Origin: Eupeodes corollae
Taxonomy: Eukaryota > Arthropoda > Insecta > Diptera > Syrphidae
Assembly (NCBI RefSeq): GCF_945859685.1
Contig: NC_079147.1
Coordinates: 52,668,946-52,732,945, forward strand
Direction: 5' to 3'
DNA length: 64,000 bases
Shown here piece after piece: positions 21,704-33,466 of the stretch. Every line of letters starts with the position of its first letter. The stretch's first letter is position 1. The translations under genes and the position numbers were made by a program. Below the pieces are notes generated by a model. That model did no database searches. It saw only the letters and a program-made list of their open reading frames with translations, and was not told the DNA's origin.

Positions 21704-24700
21704 GTTTAAAAAACCATAACAAAAATAGAGAATCTGAAAAAGAGATACAATTAGATATGTTTCCATGTGAAAGTGAGACAAAAATTACAATTTTAAAACG
21801 AGAAGGAAGTACAAAAACAAATTTAGATAATAAGATTACACAAAATTTTTCAAAAATAAAGCCGTTGCATGTTCGTATAAGTGAGTATAATAAAGCAAGA
21901 GATCGTATTTTTACTAGCAAAGGGTATACCCCGCCGGGAAATATTTTAAAAGCAAGAGCCCGATATAAAGCCCGAAAAGAGACCGAATCTAAGATTTTGT
22001 CGACTGTTTTAAATATAGAATCAGATCCTAGACCGTATGCAAAAATCAAATTAAAGTCGAAAGAATTTTTAGGTTTGCTAGACAGCGGAGCCAGTGTTAG
22101 TATACTTGGCAAAAATTGTATGCAACTGGTCAAGGAGCTCGGCTGTAGAGTGACGCCATATAAGTCCGGAGTCAAAACAGCCGACGGTAAAAGTCAGTCC
22201 ATTGTGGGAAGAGTGCAGCTTAACGTACAGTATAAGGAGAGAGAAGAGAGGCTAAATTTCTTTCTAGTGCCTAGTTTGGACCAGGAAGTCTACCTCGGCG
22301 TAGATTTCTGGAAAATGTTTCAATTAGCCCCGAACATTATAAGTAGTCTTTCGATGGATGAATCATCGGATCCTAATGCACATCAGTTGAGTTCTGAGCA
22401 GCAAGCCAGACTAGATGCAATAAAGGATCAATTTTTATGTTTTGAACGCGACGGTCTTGGAAAGACGACGTTAATAGAGCATATCATTGATACAGGGGAT
22501 GCTCTCCCTGTGAAACAGCGTCACTACCCTGTGTCTCCAGCGATACAAGCCATACTATACGAAGAATTGGATCGGATGTTGAGTCTCGGCGTTATTGAGC
22601 CGAGTGATAGTCCGTGGTGTTCGCCAGTGGTTCTCTTGCGGAAACCAGGCAAAAATCGACTTTGCCTCGATTCCCGTAAGGTGAACGCACTGACGAAAAA
22701 GAACGCTAATCCTCTTCCTCATATCGAGGGACTTACCAGCCGATTTCCTGATGCCATCTACATGAGTAGTATAGATTTGAAAGAAGCATTTTGGCAAATA
22801 CCACTGGAGAAGCAGAGTAGAGAAAAGACTGCCTTTGCGGTACCGGGAAGACCCTTGTACCAATTCACTGTGATGCCGTTTGGGCTGTGTAATGCTGCTC
22901 AACGGTTGAGCCAGTTGATGGACAAGGTGATTCCTGCACGACTTAGGGAGCGTGTCTTTGTGTACCTCGATGATTTGCTTATCATGGCGCCGGATTTTGA
23001 GACCCATCTCTCATTGTTAAGTGAAGTAGCCGAATGTTTGCGCAAGGCTAATCTCACCATCAACATGAAGAAATCAAAGTTCTGCTTCAAGGAGTTAAAA
23101 TATTTGGGCTTCATTGTTGGTGGTGGGAAATTCAAAACCGATCCAGCTAAGGTAGAAGCAATAAAAGATTTCCCGATCCCAAAAACTATCAGACAAGTTC
23201 GGAGGTTACTGGGCATGGCAGGGTGGTATCGAAAATTCATAAAAGACTTCTCCACCCTGACCGCCCCTCTGACTGACTTAACTAAAAAGAAGAACGCAAA
23301 GTTTAAGATGACGGAAGAAGCGTTGGAAGCTTTCGAAGATTTGAAGGAAGCGTTGATCTCCGCTCCTGTTCTTTCACGCCCTGATTTTTCTAAAAGATTT
23401 TTTATCCAGTGCGATGCTTCAGACGCGGGTATAGGGGCGGTATTGTCTCAAGTAGATGATGAGGGAGAAGAATACCCAATCGCTTATTTCTCGCAGAAAT
23501 TTAACAAAAGTCAGAGAAATTACAGTGTGACTGAGAAGGAGTGCATGGCCGCAGTGATGGCTGTGAAGAAATTCAGGCCGTATGTCGAAGGCATGGATTT
23601 CACGGTCATTACTGATCACTCCAGCCTTCAATGGCTGATGAGTATGAAAGACTTAAGTGGGAAACTTGCTAGGTGGAGTTTGTCGTTACAGGCCTATGTC
23701 TTCGACATACAGCACCGTAAAGGTGCACATAGTACCGGATACTCTTTCTCGGGTACATGTAGATTCTCTGGCTCTTGATGATGTTGCCCCGTTGATCGAC
23801 TTGGAATCAGTAGAATTCCAATCAGAAGAATATCTAGATCTTATAGAAGAAATATATAATCGCCCCGACGAACTTCCCGACTTAAAAATTGAAGATAAAT
23901 ACGTTTATAAGAAAGCTTTCAAGAAGTTAGGTGAAGAAGAGATGCTAGAGCATTCTTGGCTTCTTTGGGTTCCGTCGGGTCTGACAGAAGAAATTATAAG
24001 CAGGGCACATGATCCCCCTAAGGCTGCCCATGGGGGAATAGCCAAAACGTTAGATAGGATTCGACAATATTTTTTCTGGCCTAATATGACTGTGCATGTT
24101 TGCGTATATGTTTCTAACTGTAGTGTGTGTAAGCAATGTAAAGCGTCAAATCAAGTAACCCGTCCCCCTATCGTAACGTCCTATTGTAGTAATCGTCCTT
24201 TCGAAAAAATATACATTGACTTTTTAGGACCTTATCCTAGGTCAAAATTAGGCAATGTGTATGTTTTCGTTGTTTTAGACCATTTGTCCAAATTTGTGTT
24301 ATTAAAAGCCTTGAGAAAAGCAACGTCCTCGAAAGTGATAAAATTCTTGAAAGAGGAAGTTTTTAATATGTTTGGAGTTCCAAACATAATCCATTCTGAT
24401 AATGGAAAACAATTTGTGGGAAAAGAGTTTCAGAATCTTATCACCAAATAAGGAATAAAACATTTTAAAACAGCTTTTTATTCACCGCAATCGAATGCAT
24501 CAGAAAGGGTTAACCGCTCGTTGTTAGCTGCTATCCGATCATACCTTAAAAACGATCAAAGAGAATGGGATACGCACCTTAGCGATATTGCGTGTGCGTT
24601 AAGGAGTGCAGTTCATAGTGCTACTGGTGTATCCCCATATTATGCCTTATTTGGTACTAATATGATGATGCACGGTAGTAGTTATGAACTGGCGAAAAAG

Positions 24701-25036
24701 TTGAACGCGATGGACGACAACGAGTTGTTGATTCTTCCCCGACAAAGCCGATTGCAATGCATTCGAAATCAAATCCGTGAAAATATTTTAAAAGCAAATG
24801 AGAAGTCGGCGAAAATATATAACGTCAGAACTAAAAATACCCGATATGTGCCCGGACAGGAAGTATATAGAAAGAATTTTATTTTGAGCGATTCTTCAAA
24901 ATGTTTGTCCGGCAAGCTGTCCCCAAAATATGTTAAGTGTCGAATTGTTAAACAAATAGGGAGTCATATGTATGAACTCGAAAACCTAAACGGAAAGAAA
25001 GTGGGCATATTTCATGCAAAGGACTTAAAACAATAA
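21577..25036 (+). pseudogene. Pol (protease-RT-RNase H-integrase) of the Gypsy-type element, broken
   Basis: Three open pieces: 21577-23778, 23657-24451 and 24521-25036. Piece 1 (733 aa) holds protease (LLDSGASVSILG, Asp169), RT (first Asp at 400, YLDD at 463-466) and RNase H (Asp613, TEKE 652-655, Asp680). A frameshift near 23725-23745, just after RNase H, moves the frame to piece 2, which carries the HHCC zinc region (H...H...CSVCKQC) and the first two integrase aspartates (YIDFLG, HSDNG). A TAA at 24449-24451 ends it. The same frame continues with the catalytic Glu region (SNASERVNRS) and a C-terminal tail ending IFHAKDLK. Protease-RT-RNH-IN order is the Ty3/Gypsy hallmark. With two breaks this copy cannot make integrase. 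Confidence 0.9.
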
Positions 25037-26384
25037 GTCTATGTCAAACTTAGGCTAAACTGATTTAAAAACCCGATAAAAATATGTCTATCGGAACGGA
25101 AATCCTTTTTCGAAGAATTGGTTTCTGAGTCGCCATACTACTGTTTTGTTTATTTGTTTTATTTATTTTTGTTATATATTTCATATAGTACCTGACGTTT
25201 TTTTTATTAACACCCTGTACCTAAACAGTTTATATTAAAAAAACGCTTTTTATTTTATTTGACTTAGTAGAAAATTTATTAGTTGCATGCTAAAAATTAG
25301 TTTTACTTAGGTTACTTAATGTTATTTATTAAAATTTTGTTATAGGTTTTTATTAAAATTTAAAATAGATACCTGGGTACTTAACTGTGATAAAAACTAT
25401 TAAGCATCTGTGATTTTATAAATTGAATACCTTTTGAAGACTGATAGTTAAGCTAATTATATTTTTTATAAGCTGTGATATTTACTTTAATCTAGTTTAA
25501 TGGTAGTTTAGTTAATTATATTTTTCTTAATCTGTGATATTTACAATTTTTTTTTACTATACTTTTTGACTTTTTACACAACTGTGATACTAGATTTAAG
25601 TTTTATTTGTATCCTTCATTTATTTATTGAAATTTATTTATTAATTTGTGATGTCTTGCATGTTTGAATCAATTGAACGCTTTAATAACGCTTAATACTA
25701 GAATATGTAAATACAAATACTTAAAACACTCACCCATAATAATCTCTCCAGTAAATTAGTTGAAAAGAGGGTTCGCAAATCATTGGAAATAACTTTTGTC
25801 CCCGTACCACTCAATAAACACAATCTGCTAAAAATTGAACACAAACAAAAATTATTAGATTTGAATAGGTTATAAAATAATGGTACTAACCTTCACAGAA
25901 GCCTAGTCAGTGGTTGGTGAAGAAAGGTCGCCTACACTTCGACATTTTTTTGTGCCCGGCTTGAACCGTGGGTTTTTCCCCACAGCACAGACAAAACATA
26001 AAACAAAAATTCAAGTCCGCATAAGATTACTGAAGAGAGATTAAGGTAGCCGCACTGTATTTTCCGGTTCAATTGGGTTCACCATAACCTTGCCGTTGAT
26101 GTTTTGATATACATACATATCTGCATGGATTATTTTTGTCCATTGATGCTTCCCTTAATTGATTTTTCATCTCGGCAGGTAAAAGACTTCTCTCTTTCAT
26201 GAAATTGAGGAAAAAAAGTTAAATTAAAGAGGGAATGCTAAATGTGCACCTACATACCTGGTAGTTTTCCATCCTCCTTAGGATAGGCATCTGCATGTTT
26301 CTTTTACATACATACCAGGCGACCGACTACACTCCGTGCATTTTTACTCCTTATTGGAAATGTATCCCAATAAGTAGCAAATTT
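25037..26384 (+). other. Non-coding region between pol and 3' LTR
   Basis: 1.35 kb, AT-rich, without an env-like or other reading frame. The bases directly before the 3' LTR (AGTAGCAAATTT) are not a purine tract. The nearest purine-rich stretches (about 26208-26236) end some 150 bp before the LTR. Confidence 0.6.
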
Positions 26385-28656
26385 TGTTGCGGACGCCTGG
26401 TGGACTGCCTCCCAGACCTAAAAGAAACAAAAATTATTATTAGGTTTGTAAATAATAAATCGATGCAAATAATAAACAAACCACGAATTATTTACTTACC
26501 TACCACCATGTTGATTGTCGGGTTGATTTGGTTTGGATTTGAATGACAGACGACAGAGACTACTGGTTATAAAGACTTCGTACTTTTTTATGTTTACATG
26601 GGGTCGAGTTGAAATAGACCATTTCGACTAAATGTCAATTCTAAAGCTAGATAGAGATTGGAAAGGAAAGAGATGAATTATAAGGACACAGTACCATAAT
26701 GCACGTTTGCATCAGCCGTTTTTATTGTTTTTATTTGTTCATTACGTACTTTTTGTAATAATCAGGGGTCCAGTGGTTCGTGTTGTTTTATGTACAAAAC
26801 AAAGTTAAACGTCCAATTTTTAGTTGAATTGATCTGAATGTAATGAGACCATTAACCTTACACCATCTATCGGTTGAAGGTTACAACCAGAAATTTCCTT
26901 TTTAGCTTTAGTACAAATGAAAGTCGTCAGAATGAGTTCGAATTCGAAGTTGATTTTAGCTCACCAATACAAAGAAAGGTAGGTGATAATTAAGATTGAG
27001 AGATGTGGATCGGGTGATGTTTTTTTCAGTTAGACGGATCGTACGATGAGATGTTCGATTTTTGTTCCGGAAGGGAGATTGATTCTGGATTTTGCGCCGT
27101 CGAGGTCGGTATTTTGTTAAAGACGAGACAAAACCTTTTCGAGTCGTGGGAGTTTTTTTTTTGAAATCGACCAAGAAAAGAGTTCGGTGGTGAAAAGCTG
27201 CCAAAGATTTTGTGAAACAAAAATTTAAAAAAAACGCTAACTTTAAGAAAAAGTTATTAACTTAAAAAAAGAAAAAAAAGAGATACAAAACGATTCAAAA
27301 GTGATGTAAAGAACCGTTTATTCTTGAAAAAAAGCAAACGGGTGAATAAGTGTTGCCATAGTTTTTTTTGAAATTTTTGTAATTAAATTAAACAAATATT
27401 GATTTAAACTAAATTAAACCAATCAAACGTGATGTGATGAACCCAATAAAAAAAAAATTGGGGAAAATAGTTAAAAGCGGTTGATAATTGGCGGTCCGAT
27501 ATCATCATTAAAAGGACTGAGCCGCCGCAATATACCATTTAAATAGTTTTGCAACGTCTTGTTGGTCCATCGAAGCACCCCGGTTCCCGTCAGCGCCGGT
27601 CCGTGTAGAGGCACTTGGGAGGAGAAATTTTTCGGACTGATAAGTCAATCTTTGTGTTTGTGTTTGTCTTTATCTATTGTTATTTATTTTTTTTTTGGCG
27701 TCCAAAGTATTTTATTAAATGTCATTTTCATTAATTTATTATTTAAAATTTCTAATTAATTTAATTTCTTAATCGTACTGCCTATGTAAGCAATGAAAAT
27801 AAGTTTTTTTGAAGAGGTCAACGCGGAAAAAAAAATTTGTGTTGATTGATTTTCCAGGTTAGAACCAACCTCCACAGAGCTCTCTAGGGGTAGGTGATCC
27901 TAGGACGTTTTTAGTTTTTGCTTATAGAGTTTCGGTAATACCATCAAAAAAAGGGTATTTAAATGTTCCGGTTTGGTAGTTTCTTTTGACTCGAAAGAAT
28001 TGTTTTTCGTTGCGTTTTGGTTTTTTTTTCTTAGTTTTTCATTTCATTTTTTTTGTTAACGCACTTTGTTAATTTGATTTTGTTTTTCTTGTTCATTCAA
28101 AAAAAAAGTTTAAATGTGATAATAAAACTTGACGCCTATAATGAGAAAAGAAGAAAGCGTTTGTTTAATTTTTGTTTGGTTTCGGTTTCGATTGAGTTGT
28201 TGAAGATGATTTGTTGAAGAACGTTACAGGGGTGCCGATGGTAGCAGCTTTTCAACGATGGTAATGACCTGATTTCCACGAGAACGATAACGATTGGGAA
28301 AATCCAAACATGGCCTAAGGATTTTCATGGTTGGGTGGGTGTAGGCCACACTGCAACAACACCGGCAGTGCCCTTGAGGTGGTGAACGTCCGTCCGCGTC
28401 CAATTTTTAATAAACCGGCCTGATACATGTTTTTGGCTGCTGGTGACGTTTATTTCCGGGAACAAGATGCCCCCCATATCCGACGAGCTAACGCTGCGCA
28501 CAGCAAGCAGGCCACGTTCTCGGGAGTAGATACTCTGTCTCTTTTTCCTGGTGTTCCTCTTTCCTTTTCCAGATGTTCCTGTCCAGGTATGGTAGCTTCT
28601 CCGCCTTATCGACTTATCCTTATCCACACTCCTCTCCCCTCCACTAACCAGCAACA
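26385..28656 (+). repeat. 3' LTR
   Basis: 2272 bp, same length and same TGTTGC...GCAACA ends as the 5' LTR, with about three substitutions seen by eye. Followed by AATA at 28657-28660, matching 15727-15730. Confidence 0.95.
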
Positions 28657-28660
28657 AATA

Positions 28661-29109
28661 CGTCCGAGACACCCGTAGCTGTCAAATACCACAAAACATA
28701 TTTAAATTATGATGAATGATTAATTTCATTTTGAATTCTTATGTCTTTACCAAGTAGCTGATCGTGAAACGTCAAAATCAGTGTTCATTATATTTTTAGC
28801 TGAAAATTGTACACTCTGTCGGAGGGGAAATATCAACTCATTTTGTAGATTCTTTAGCTAATCGAAATGTCTTGACTACGTAGCAGCTAGCTTAGTGAAT
28901 GCCCCCATACTTCGTATGTTAAAATTTGTTTTATTCAAAAGATAATCTTTTAAACATTGTTAATTTTAAAAAAAATCATTTTCGTTGTATTCCACTTCAA
29001 AGGTCAGTGTAGGTTTTTCATGTTGGCCCTTGGTCCATTAATTTTGTGAAAAGTCCCGAAATCATAGTATAATAGAGCAAATCAATTTTTCTTCAATGCA
29101 GTTAAAACT
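28661..29109. other. Unassigned interval after the LTR element
   Basis: No gene or repeat is recognised. This is the right flank of the Gypsy insertion site. Confidence 0.35.
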
Positions 29110-29390
29110 ATTAAATAAAAATAAATTAGGTGGCGCAACAGCACATAGAGAACCAGGGCCTTATGATTTAAAACTCTCAACTATACCTGTGTGTGAGTCA
29201 TTTGGGGGATGAATGGGACCTACAGTTTTTATGCAGAATCCGAGCAGCTGATTTGAGAAAGCCCTTTTCATGACAAGATATTACTCTTGGAGGGTTTGTC
29301 TATTCCTCGTAAGGGGCACTGGTAGGGATTGAATCCAAAACCTCTGTCATGACAGTCCTACGCACTAACCATTACGTCACGGGTATTACG
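29110..29390 (-). mobile_element. tRNA-derived SINE, copy 2
   Basis: Minus-strand copy. Read 5'-3' it starts near the right side with TGACGTAATGGTTAGTGCG (tRNA-like A-box region), then GGATTCAATCCC (B-box region), the SINE body, and an A/T-rich tail at 29110-29128. No clear target duplication is visible. Confidence 0.8.
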
Positions 29391-29527
29391 AAATTCTACA
29401 GTGTAATCTTAATAGATTGTCATAAATAAAGTTATTCCCTCTTTAATGAGTTTTACAAATGTTTTGCAACTCTAATAATTATAACAAAAAAAAAAATAAT
29501 AATGTAAAATGTTAACATGAAAATATT

Positions 29528-30844
29528 GTAATGTGTATACACTCTTTATCCCCTTTACTCTAATATCGTGTTATAGTAGAATAATAACGTAGCAACCGTT
29601 TTATTTGTAGTGGTAAACACTTGTGTAGATCATTTAGAATAAGGGGCAAGATATAGTGATTAAGAGGAGAACTCGCTTCGTTAAGCATCGAGAACATTCA
29701 GCGCCTACAAGAACCTAGTAGTTTCTCAAACCGATTTGAGGTATATAAATAGGCGCTCGGAAGCAAAGCGGTGCATTATTGATTGTGAACTACGATACAG
29801 TAAAGACTGTGTTTGAAAAGTAATAATTGAAAGTGTTCAATAAATAAGTTTGGAGCGATTTAACTAAAGTAAAATTGTGTTTATTTGCAAGTGTGAATAA
29901 GTTCAATTGTCGGACCAAGCCAAAAATTACATTGGTGTCAAAATAAAGGAATTAAACTTATTGAGAATAAAAACGGTAAACAGTGATTGAACTATTTTGT
30001 GCGAAGTAGTGAAGTTTAACAGAAAAAATGAGTACAGTTTTGAAATACTTAACTGATCCTGAGCTAAAGGCCGAACTAAACAAACGTGGCTTTAGTGGGA
30101 CAGGAAACCGAACTCGTTAAACGGCTGCAGGAATATCTGGATCAACAAAATGAAGACCCACCTACGTTTGCTTTCGAATTAGAAGCAAAAGTGGAAGAGG
30201 TAAATGCAAATGTTGCCTTATCTAACATGCTGTCAGTTCTTTTAGCCAAATTTGAAGAGAATGAAAAGAATGTTCTCAAGCAACTAGAAACTTAAAGCAA
30301 TGAGCGAAAGCAAGAACAGCAGAATGTTCACAAGCAACTAGAAACTCAAAGGAATGACCAAAAGCAAGAACAGCAGAATGCCCTCAAACAACTAGAAGCC
30401 CAAAGGAGCGACCAAAAGAAAGAACAGCAGAATATTCTAGAATGGTTCGACGAACAGAGAAACCTTTTAGAAGACAGATTTGCGGACTTCGAAGAGAAAA
30501 TCAATACTGTGGAAGAGCGCGTCGAAAAACAAAATGCACGTTTCGAGAAAATGAGCAAACAAATCGAAACTCTCACAAATAAACTAAAAAAAGTGCGAAA
30601 GATGAAAGCTCGAGAACCTTCTGGTGAGTGCTTAAGAAAGAGACAAGTGAATCCTCCAAACTTTAATGGTCAGATTTCGTGGTCAATCTATAAGAAACAG
30701 TTTGAAGCAGCAGCGTTAACAAACGGCTGGGAGGATCACGAAAAATACATTTCTCTTACGTATTCTTTAAGAGGATCTGCTGCTGAACTGCTACAAACCA
30801 TCCCAGCAGAAAAGAGTGATGACTTCACAGTTCTGGTAAACTGA
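29528..30844 (+). mobile_element. Second LTR retrotransposon, 5' LTR plus gag start only
   Basis: 29528-29931 (404 bp) starts TGTAAT and ends ATTACA. It contains GTATATAAATAGG (TATA-like, about 29740) and TCAATAAATAAG (poly(A)-signal-like, about 29838), as expected of an LTR. TTGGTGTCAAAA follows, where a primer site should be. A broken gag comes next, and homology stops near 30844. No pol and no second LTR are present in the window, so this is a deletion remnant. Confidence 0.7.
30028..30844 (+). pseudogene. Gag fragment with SAP-like N-terminus and coiled-coil repeats
   Basis: The first ATG (30028) gives MSTVLKYLTDPELKAELNKR, then a shift to the frame of 30086. Together these resemble a SAP-like helix-turn-helix (LVKRLQEYL). 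A Gln/Lys-rich coiled coil follows, built from about three copies of a 20-22 residue unit (KQEQQN-x2-KQLE-x-QR-x-D) and interrupted by a TAA at 30294-30296. It ends with a Gypsy-type gag start (PPNFNGQISWSIYKKQFEAA, LRGSAAELLQTIPAEK). Gag proteins with this layout occur in insect Ty3/Gypsy elements. At least one frameshift and one stop make it non-functional. Confidence 0.7.
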
Positions 30845-31583
30845 GTTCGAATAAGGAAGCAGTTGCAGTTTTTTTCGTTTGCTTTCAAATTCGTCTTATA
30901 TAGTAGAGTCAACGAATTTATTCGATGAATGAGAAATTTTCATTAAAAACTTACAAAACAAGTTGTATTGAATGGATTCAGTTCTGAAACTCACAATATA
31001 AATGCTGGTGTTCCTATAAGTTTCGTTTGCATCCCTTTTCATCATTTGATAAATGATCTTATGTCTGAAGCTTCGAATACAATAAATAGATTCGCTAACT
31101 TTTAGCTTTTCATATTTCTTTTCAGAATCATATCCCTTCTGCAACGATAAAATATGATAAGCTCATAAAATAGGCATACAATGGCGAATAAAAAAGCTAG
31201 TGAAATTTAACGCTTTAAAAATACAATGCTGTTTTTTATCGTTAAGGCCACTATCTATGAGAAGGCATTGAATAATGAAACTTAACATCTCGTTTCTTTC
31301 AGTTATGTGCATTACCAACCACCCCTTGTGGAACAACCAAAACTTAATTATTAAAATAAGCTTTTAAAATGCTTGGTAACGGAAACATCGATGGCTCATT
31401 TACGTTACTCGAATATCGTGGTAATATCTCTTGTTTCATCACTTTTTATCATGATTTAAACGGTATATGATTCACTTCTTAAAACTTTTTATTCGTAGCC
31501 CTCGTAGTTCTAGGAATGTCTATGAGTTAAGCTTGGCCTGCACTTCGGCGCACTGTGAAGTACAAAGATCGTTCTTTCGACTT
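30845..31583. other. Unassigned interval
   Basis: AT-rich; no gene or element is recognised. Confidence 0.35.
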
Positions 31584-31596
31584 ACTACTTGAATAT

Positions 31597-31882
31597 AAAT
31601 AAATAAATAAATTAGTTAGCGCAACAGTCCGTAGAGGACCAGGGCCTAGTGATTTTCTACTCTCAACCATTCCTGTGTGAAAGTAATTGTAGGGATTAAG
31701 GGGACCTACAGTTTATATGCCTAACCCGAACGTATAATTTGAGAGAGCACTTTTTCATGACAAGAATTACTCTTGGAGAATTTAATTTCTTGCAAGAGGC
31801 AATACGCATGAATGAAACTTTAGATGGCACAGGCAGGGATCGAACCCAAGACCTCTCGCATGCATCATGCCAGAGGTACTAC
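31597..31882 (-). mobile_element. tRNA-derived SINE, copy 3, with 13-bp target duplication
   Basis: Minus-strand copy flanked by ACTACTTGAATAT at 31584-31596 and 31883-31895. The B box (GGTTCGATCCC on the minus strand) is a perfect consensus. The 3' tail is a short run of TTTA repeats (AAATAAATAAATAAATT on the plus strand). L1-type target-primed insertion is implied by the long TSD. Confidence 0.88.
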
Positions 31883-31895
31883 ACTACTTGAATAT

Positions 31896-32572
31896 GGAAC
31901 TTCTTTAATACATTCTATCTTTCCCAGTTATTGCAGTGTTCAAACATTTTAAACCAAAGTACCTACACACCGACCTCCTTTTATGCATCTCTTTGTGTTT
32001 CCCTAAAGCTCACCCTGTGCGTCCGCCATATATAATAAACCAGGGAGAAGACAGGTCTAGTTTTCAAAAGAAAATATTCAAAACAAAACAAAATCCTAAA
32101 TAACTTAACTTTGCAATAAAACTATTTTTCCTGCAAGACAAAAGGTTTAAACTTATATGAAAAACTAGCACTTTTCGAGACCTTTCATGTGACCTATGTC
32201 AAAAAGACTTGCGAACATCGTGATTATGTAAATTACCTTATCGATGTTCCAGAGTTATGCCCATGCCACCAGTTGCTGGATTCATGCACAACTTTCACAT
32301 GATATAGCCCCAAAGTGCTACACAGAATCAGAACCTTTGAAAGTTTTGTTTAAAACCTTACAAACTATAAACGTACTGGACCCTTATCTTTTAACATTCT
32401 TCCTGGTTTTGAAAATGAACAATTTTCGATTGGAAAAAAATATGTGTATAATTTTATTTGAAACGCAAAACTTGGAGAATTTTGTAAATGGGATACATGG
32501 TATAATTCGGTAGTTTATTTTTAGCCTTTTGCCAGTTAGGTTGTTAAAAATTAAAAGAACAATAATCAAGTT
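31896..32572. other. Interval 3' of U2af38 copy B
   Basis: No gene is supported. An 89-aa plus-strand ORF (32244-32513) has no recognisable motif. The right end should hold the 3' UTR of U2af38 copy B. Confidence 0.35.
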
Positions 32573-33466
32573 TCAGTAACGACCTTTCCGTCCATCGGCT
32601 CGATTGTTTACATCTCGGCTGCGAGATCGACGACGCTCACGTGACTTGGAGCGACGTCTTCTTGGTGAGCGTGATTTCGAGCGAGATGATCGTCCTCGAC
32701 GTCGTGAATACAGATATCTAAAAAGTAAAGCTTACATTTAAAAAATATCACAAAGATTAGACCAAATCTATTGTACCTTCTAAGTTCCCTTGAAATCGGT
32801 TTGAGGTGCATAAAGTTGCAGAAACCTGATCGAGTGCATTCACCCATCTCGTATTGCCGACAGCAGGCTTCTCGGAAGTCGGTAACAGGTGATAACTCAG
32901 AGTACACCGGTCGTCCACCAAACCAACGATTGTTGAGATCAGTGGCTGCCTTTTCTGCATCCACTTCATTTCGGAATTTTATATATACATTGCCGACAAG
33001 GTGATCACCTAGATTGTCGCAAACATTCAGCTCTTCGATCTCGCCGTATTTGTCTTCGCATTCAACGAATACGTCTTCGAAGAAATTGTCATAATGCTCT
33101 TGCATTTCTTCGTCAGATACATTGGCAACCACTTGAAAAGGTGAAGAATATTATAGTTTGTCTGTATGTGAGAAGACAGGAAATAAGTAAACTTACAATG
33201 ACTGCCGTCAGCAGATTTTGCAGAGTTCTGTGGATTTACGTACAAGTTTTGTAGGACCACGGTTTGGGAGAAAGTTGGTTTGTTATGGATACGAGAGCAT
33301 CTATCTCCATGCCGGCATGCTCCTATTTTGAAGTAAAACGAACAATTAACCCTAAAATAAAGAAGAAGAATTTTTATTTGCATATTTAGTGAATTTAATC
33401 GTATTTAAATCAAAAAACTTACTTGTCCTTTTCAGTTCCAAAAATAGATGCCAAGTATTCGGCCAT
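32573..33466 (-). CDS. U2af38: U2AF small subunit (U2af38), copy B
   Basis: Second complete U2AF small-subunit gene. Exons on the minus strand: 33423-33466, 33197-33351, 32777-33131, 32573-32717 (44, 155, 355 and 145 bp, the same sizes as copy A), with GT-AG introns of 71, 65 and 59 bp. The product is 232 aa with the same CCCH finger, RRM/UHM, CCCH finger, short RS-tail layout. Arg is present at residue 120 (VYIKFRNE). The first two exons encode the same protein segment as copy A. Differences cluster in introns, third codon positions and the RS tail (DVNNRADGRKGRY versus DNNRADGRKGRY). This copy keeps the ancestral RNP1 residue and may be the main gene. Confidence 0.95.

Larger units (their letters stand above)
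15731..28656 (+). mobile_element. Complete Ty3/Gypsy-type LTR retrotransposon (12.9 kb)
   Basis: An LTR retrotransposon with two 2272-bp LTRs (15731-18002 and 26385-28656) beginning TGTTGC and ending GCAACA, flanked by a 4-bp duplication AATA (15727-15730 and 28657-28660). Order inside: lysine-tRNA primer site, 1.9-kb T-rich leader, gag, protease-RT-RNase H-integrase. That domain order is the Ty3/Gypsy type. There is no env reading frame after integrase. I saw only about three substitutions between the LTRs and equal lengths, so the insertion is recent. Gag is open but pol is broken twice, so this copy should not be autonomous. It lies between the two U2af38 genes and accounts for most of the distance between them. 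Confidence 0.95.

Noticed and set aside
26030..26065. CGCACTGTATTTTCC resembling a Transib end
   Set aside because: It is inside the LTR element, lacks a partner end and lacks CG-rich flanks; taken as chance similarity.
25037..26384. Possible env gene downstream of pol
   Set aside because: No reading frame of useful length, signal peptide or membrane segment is present before the 3' LTR.
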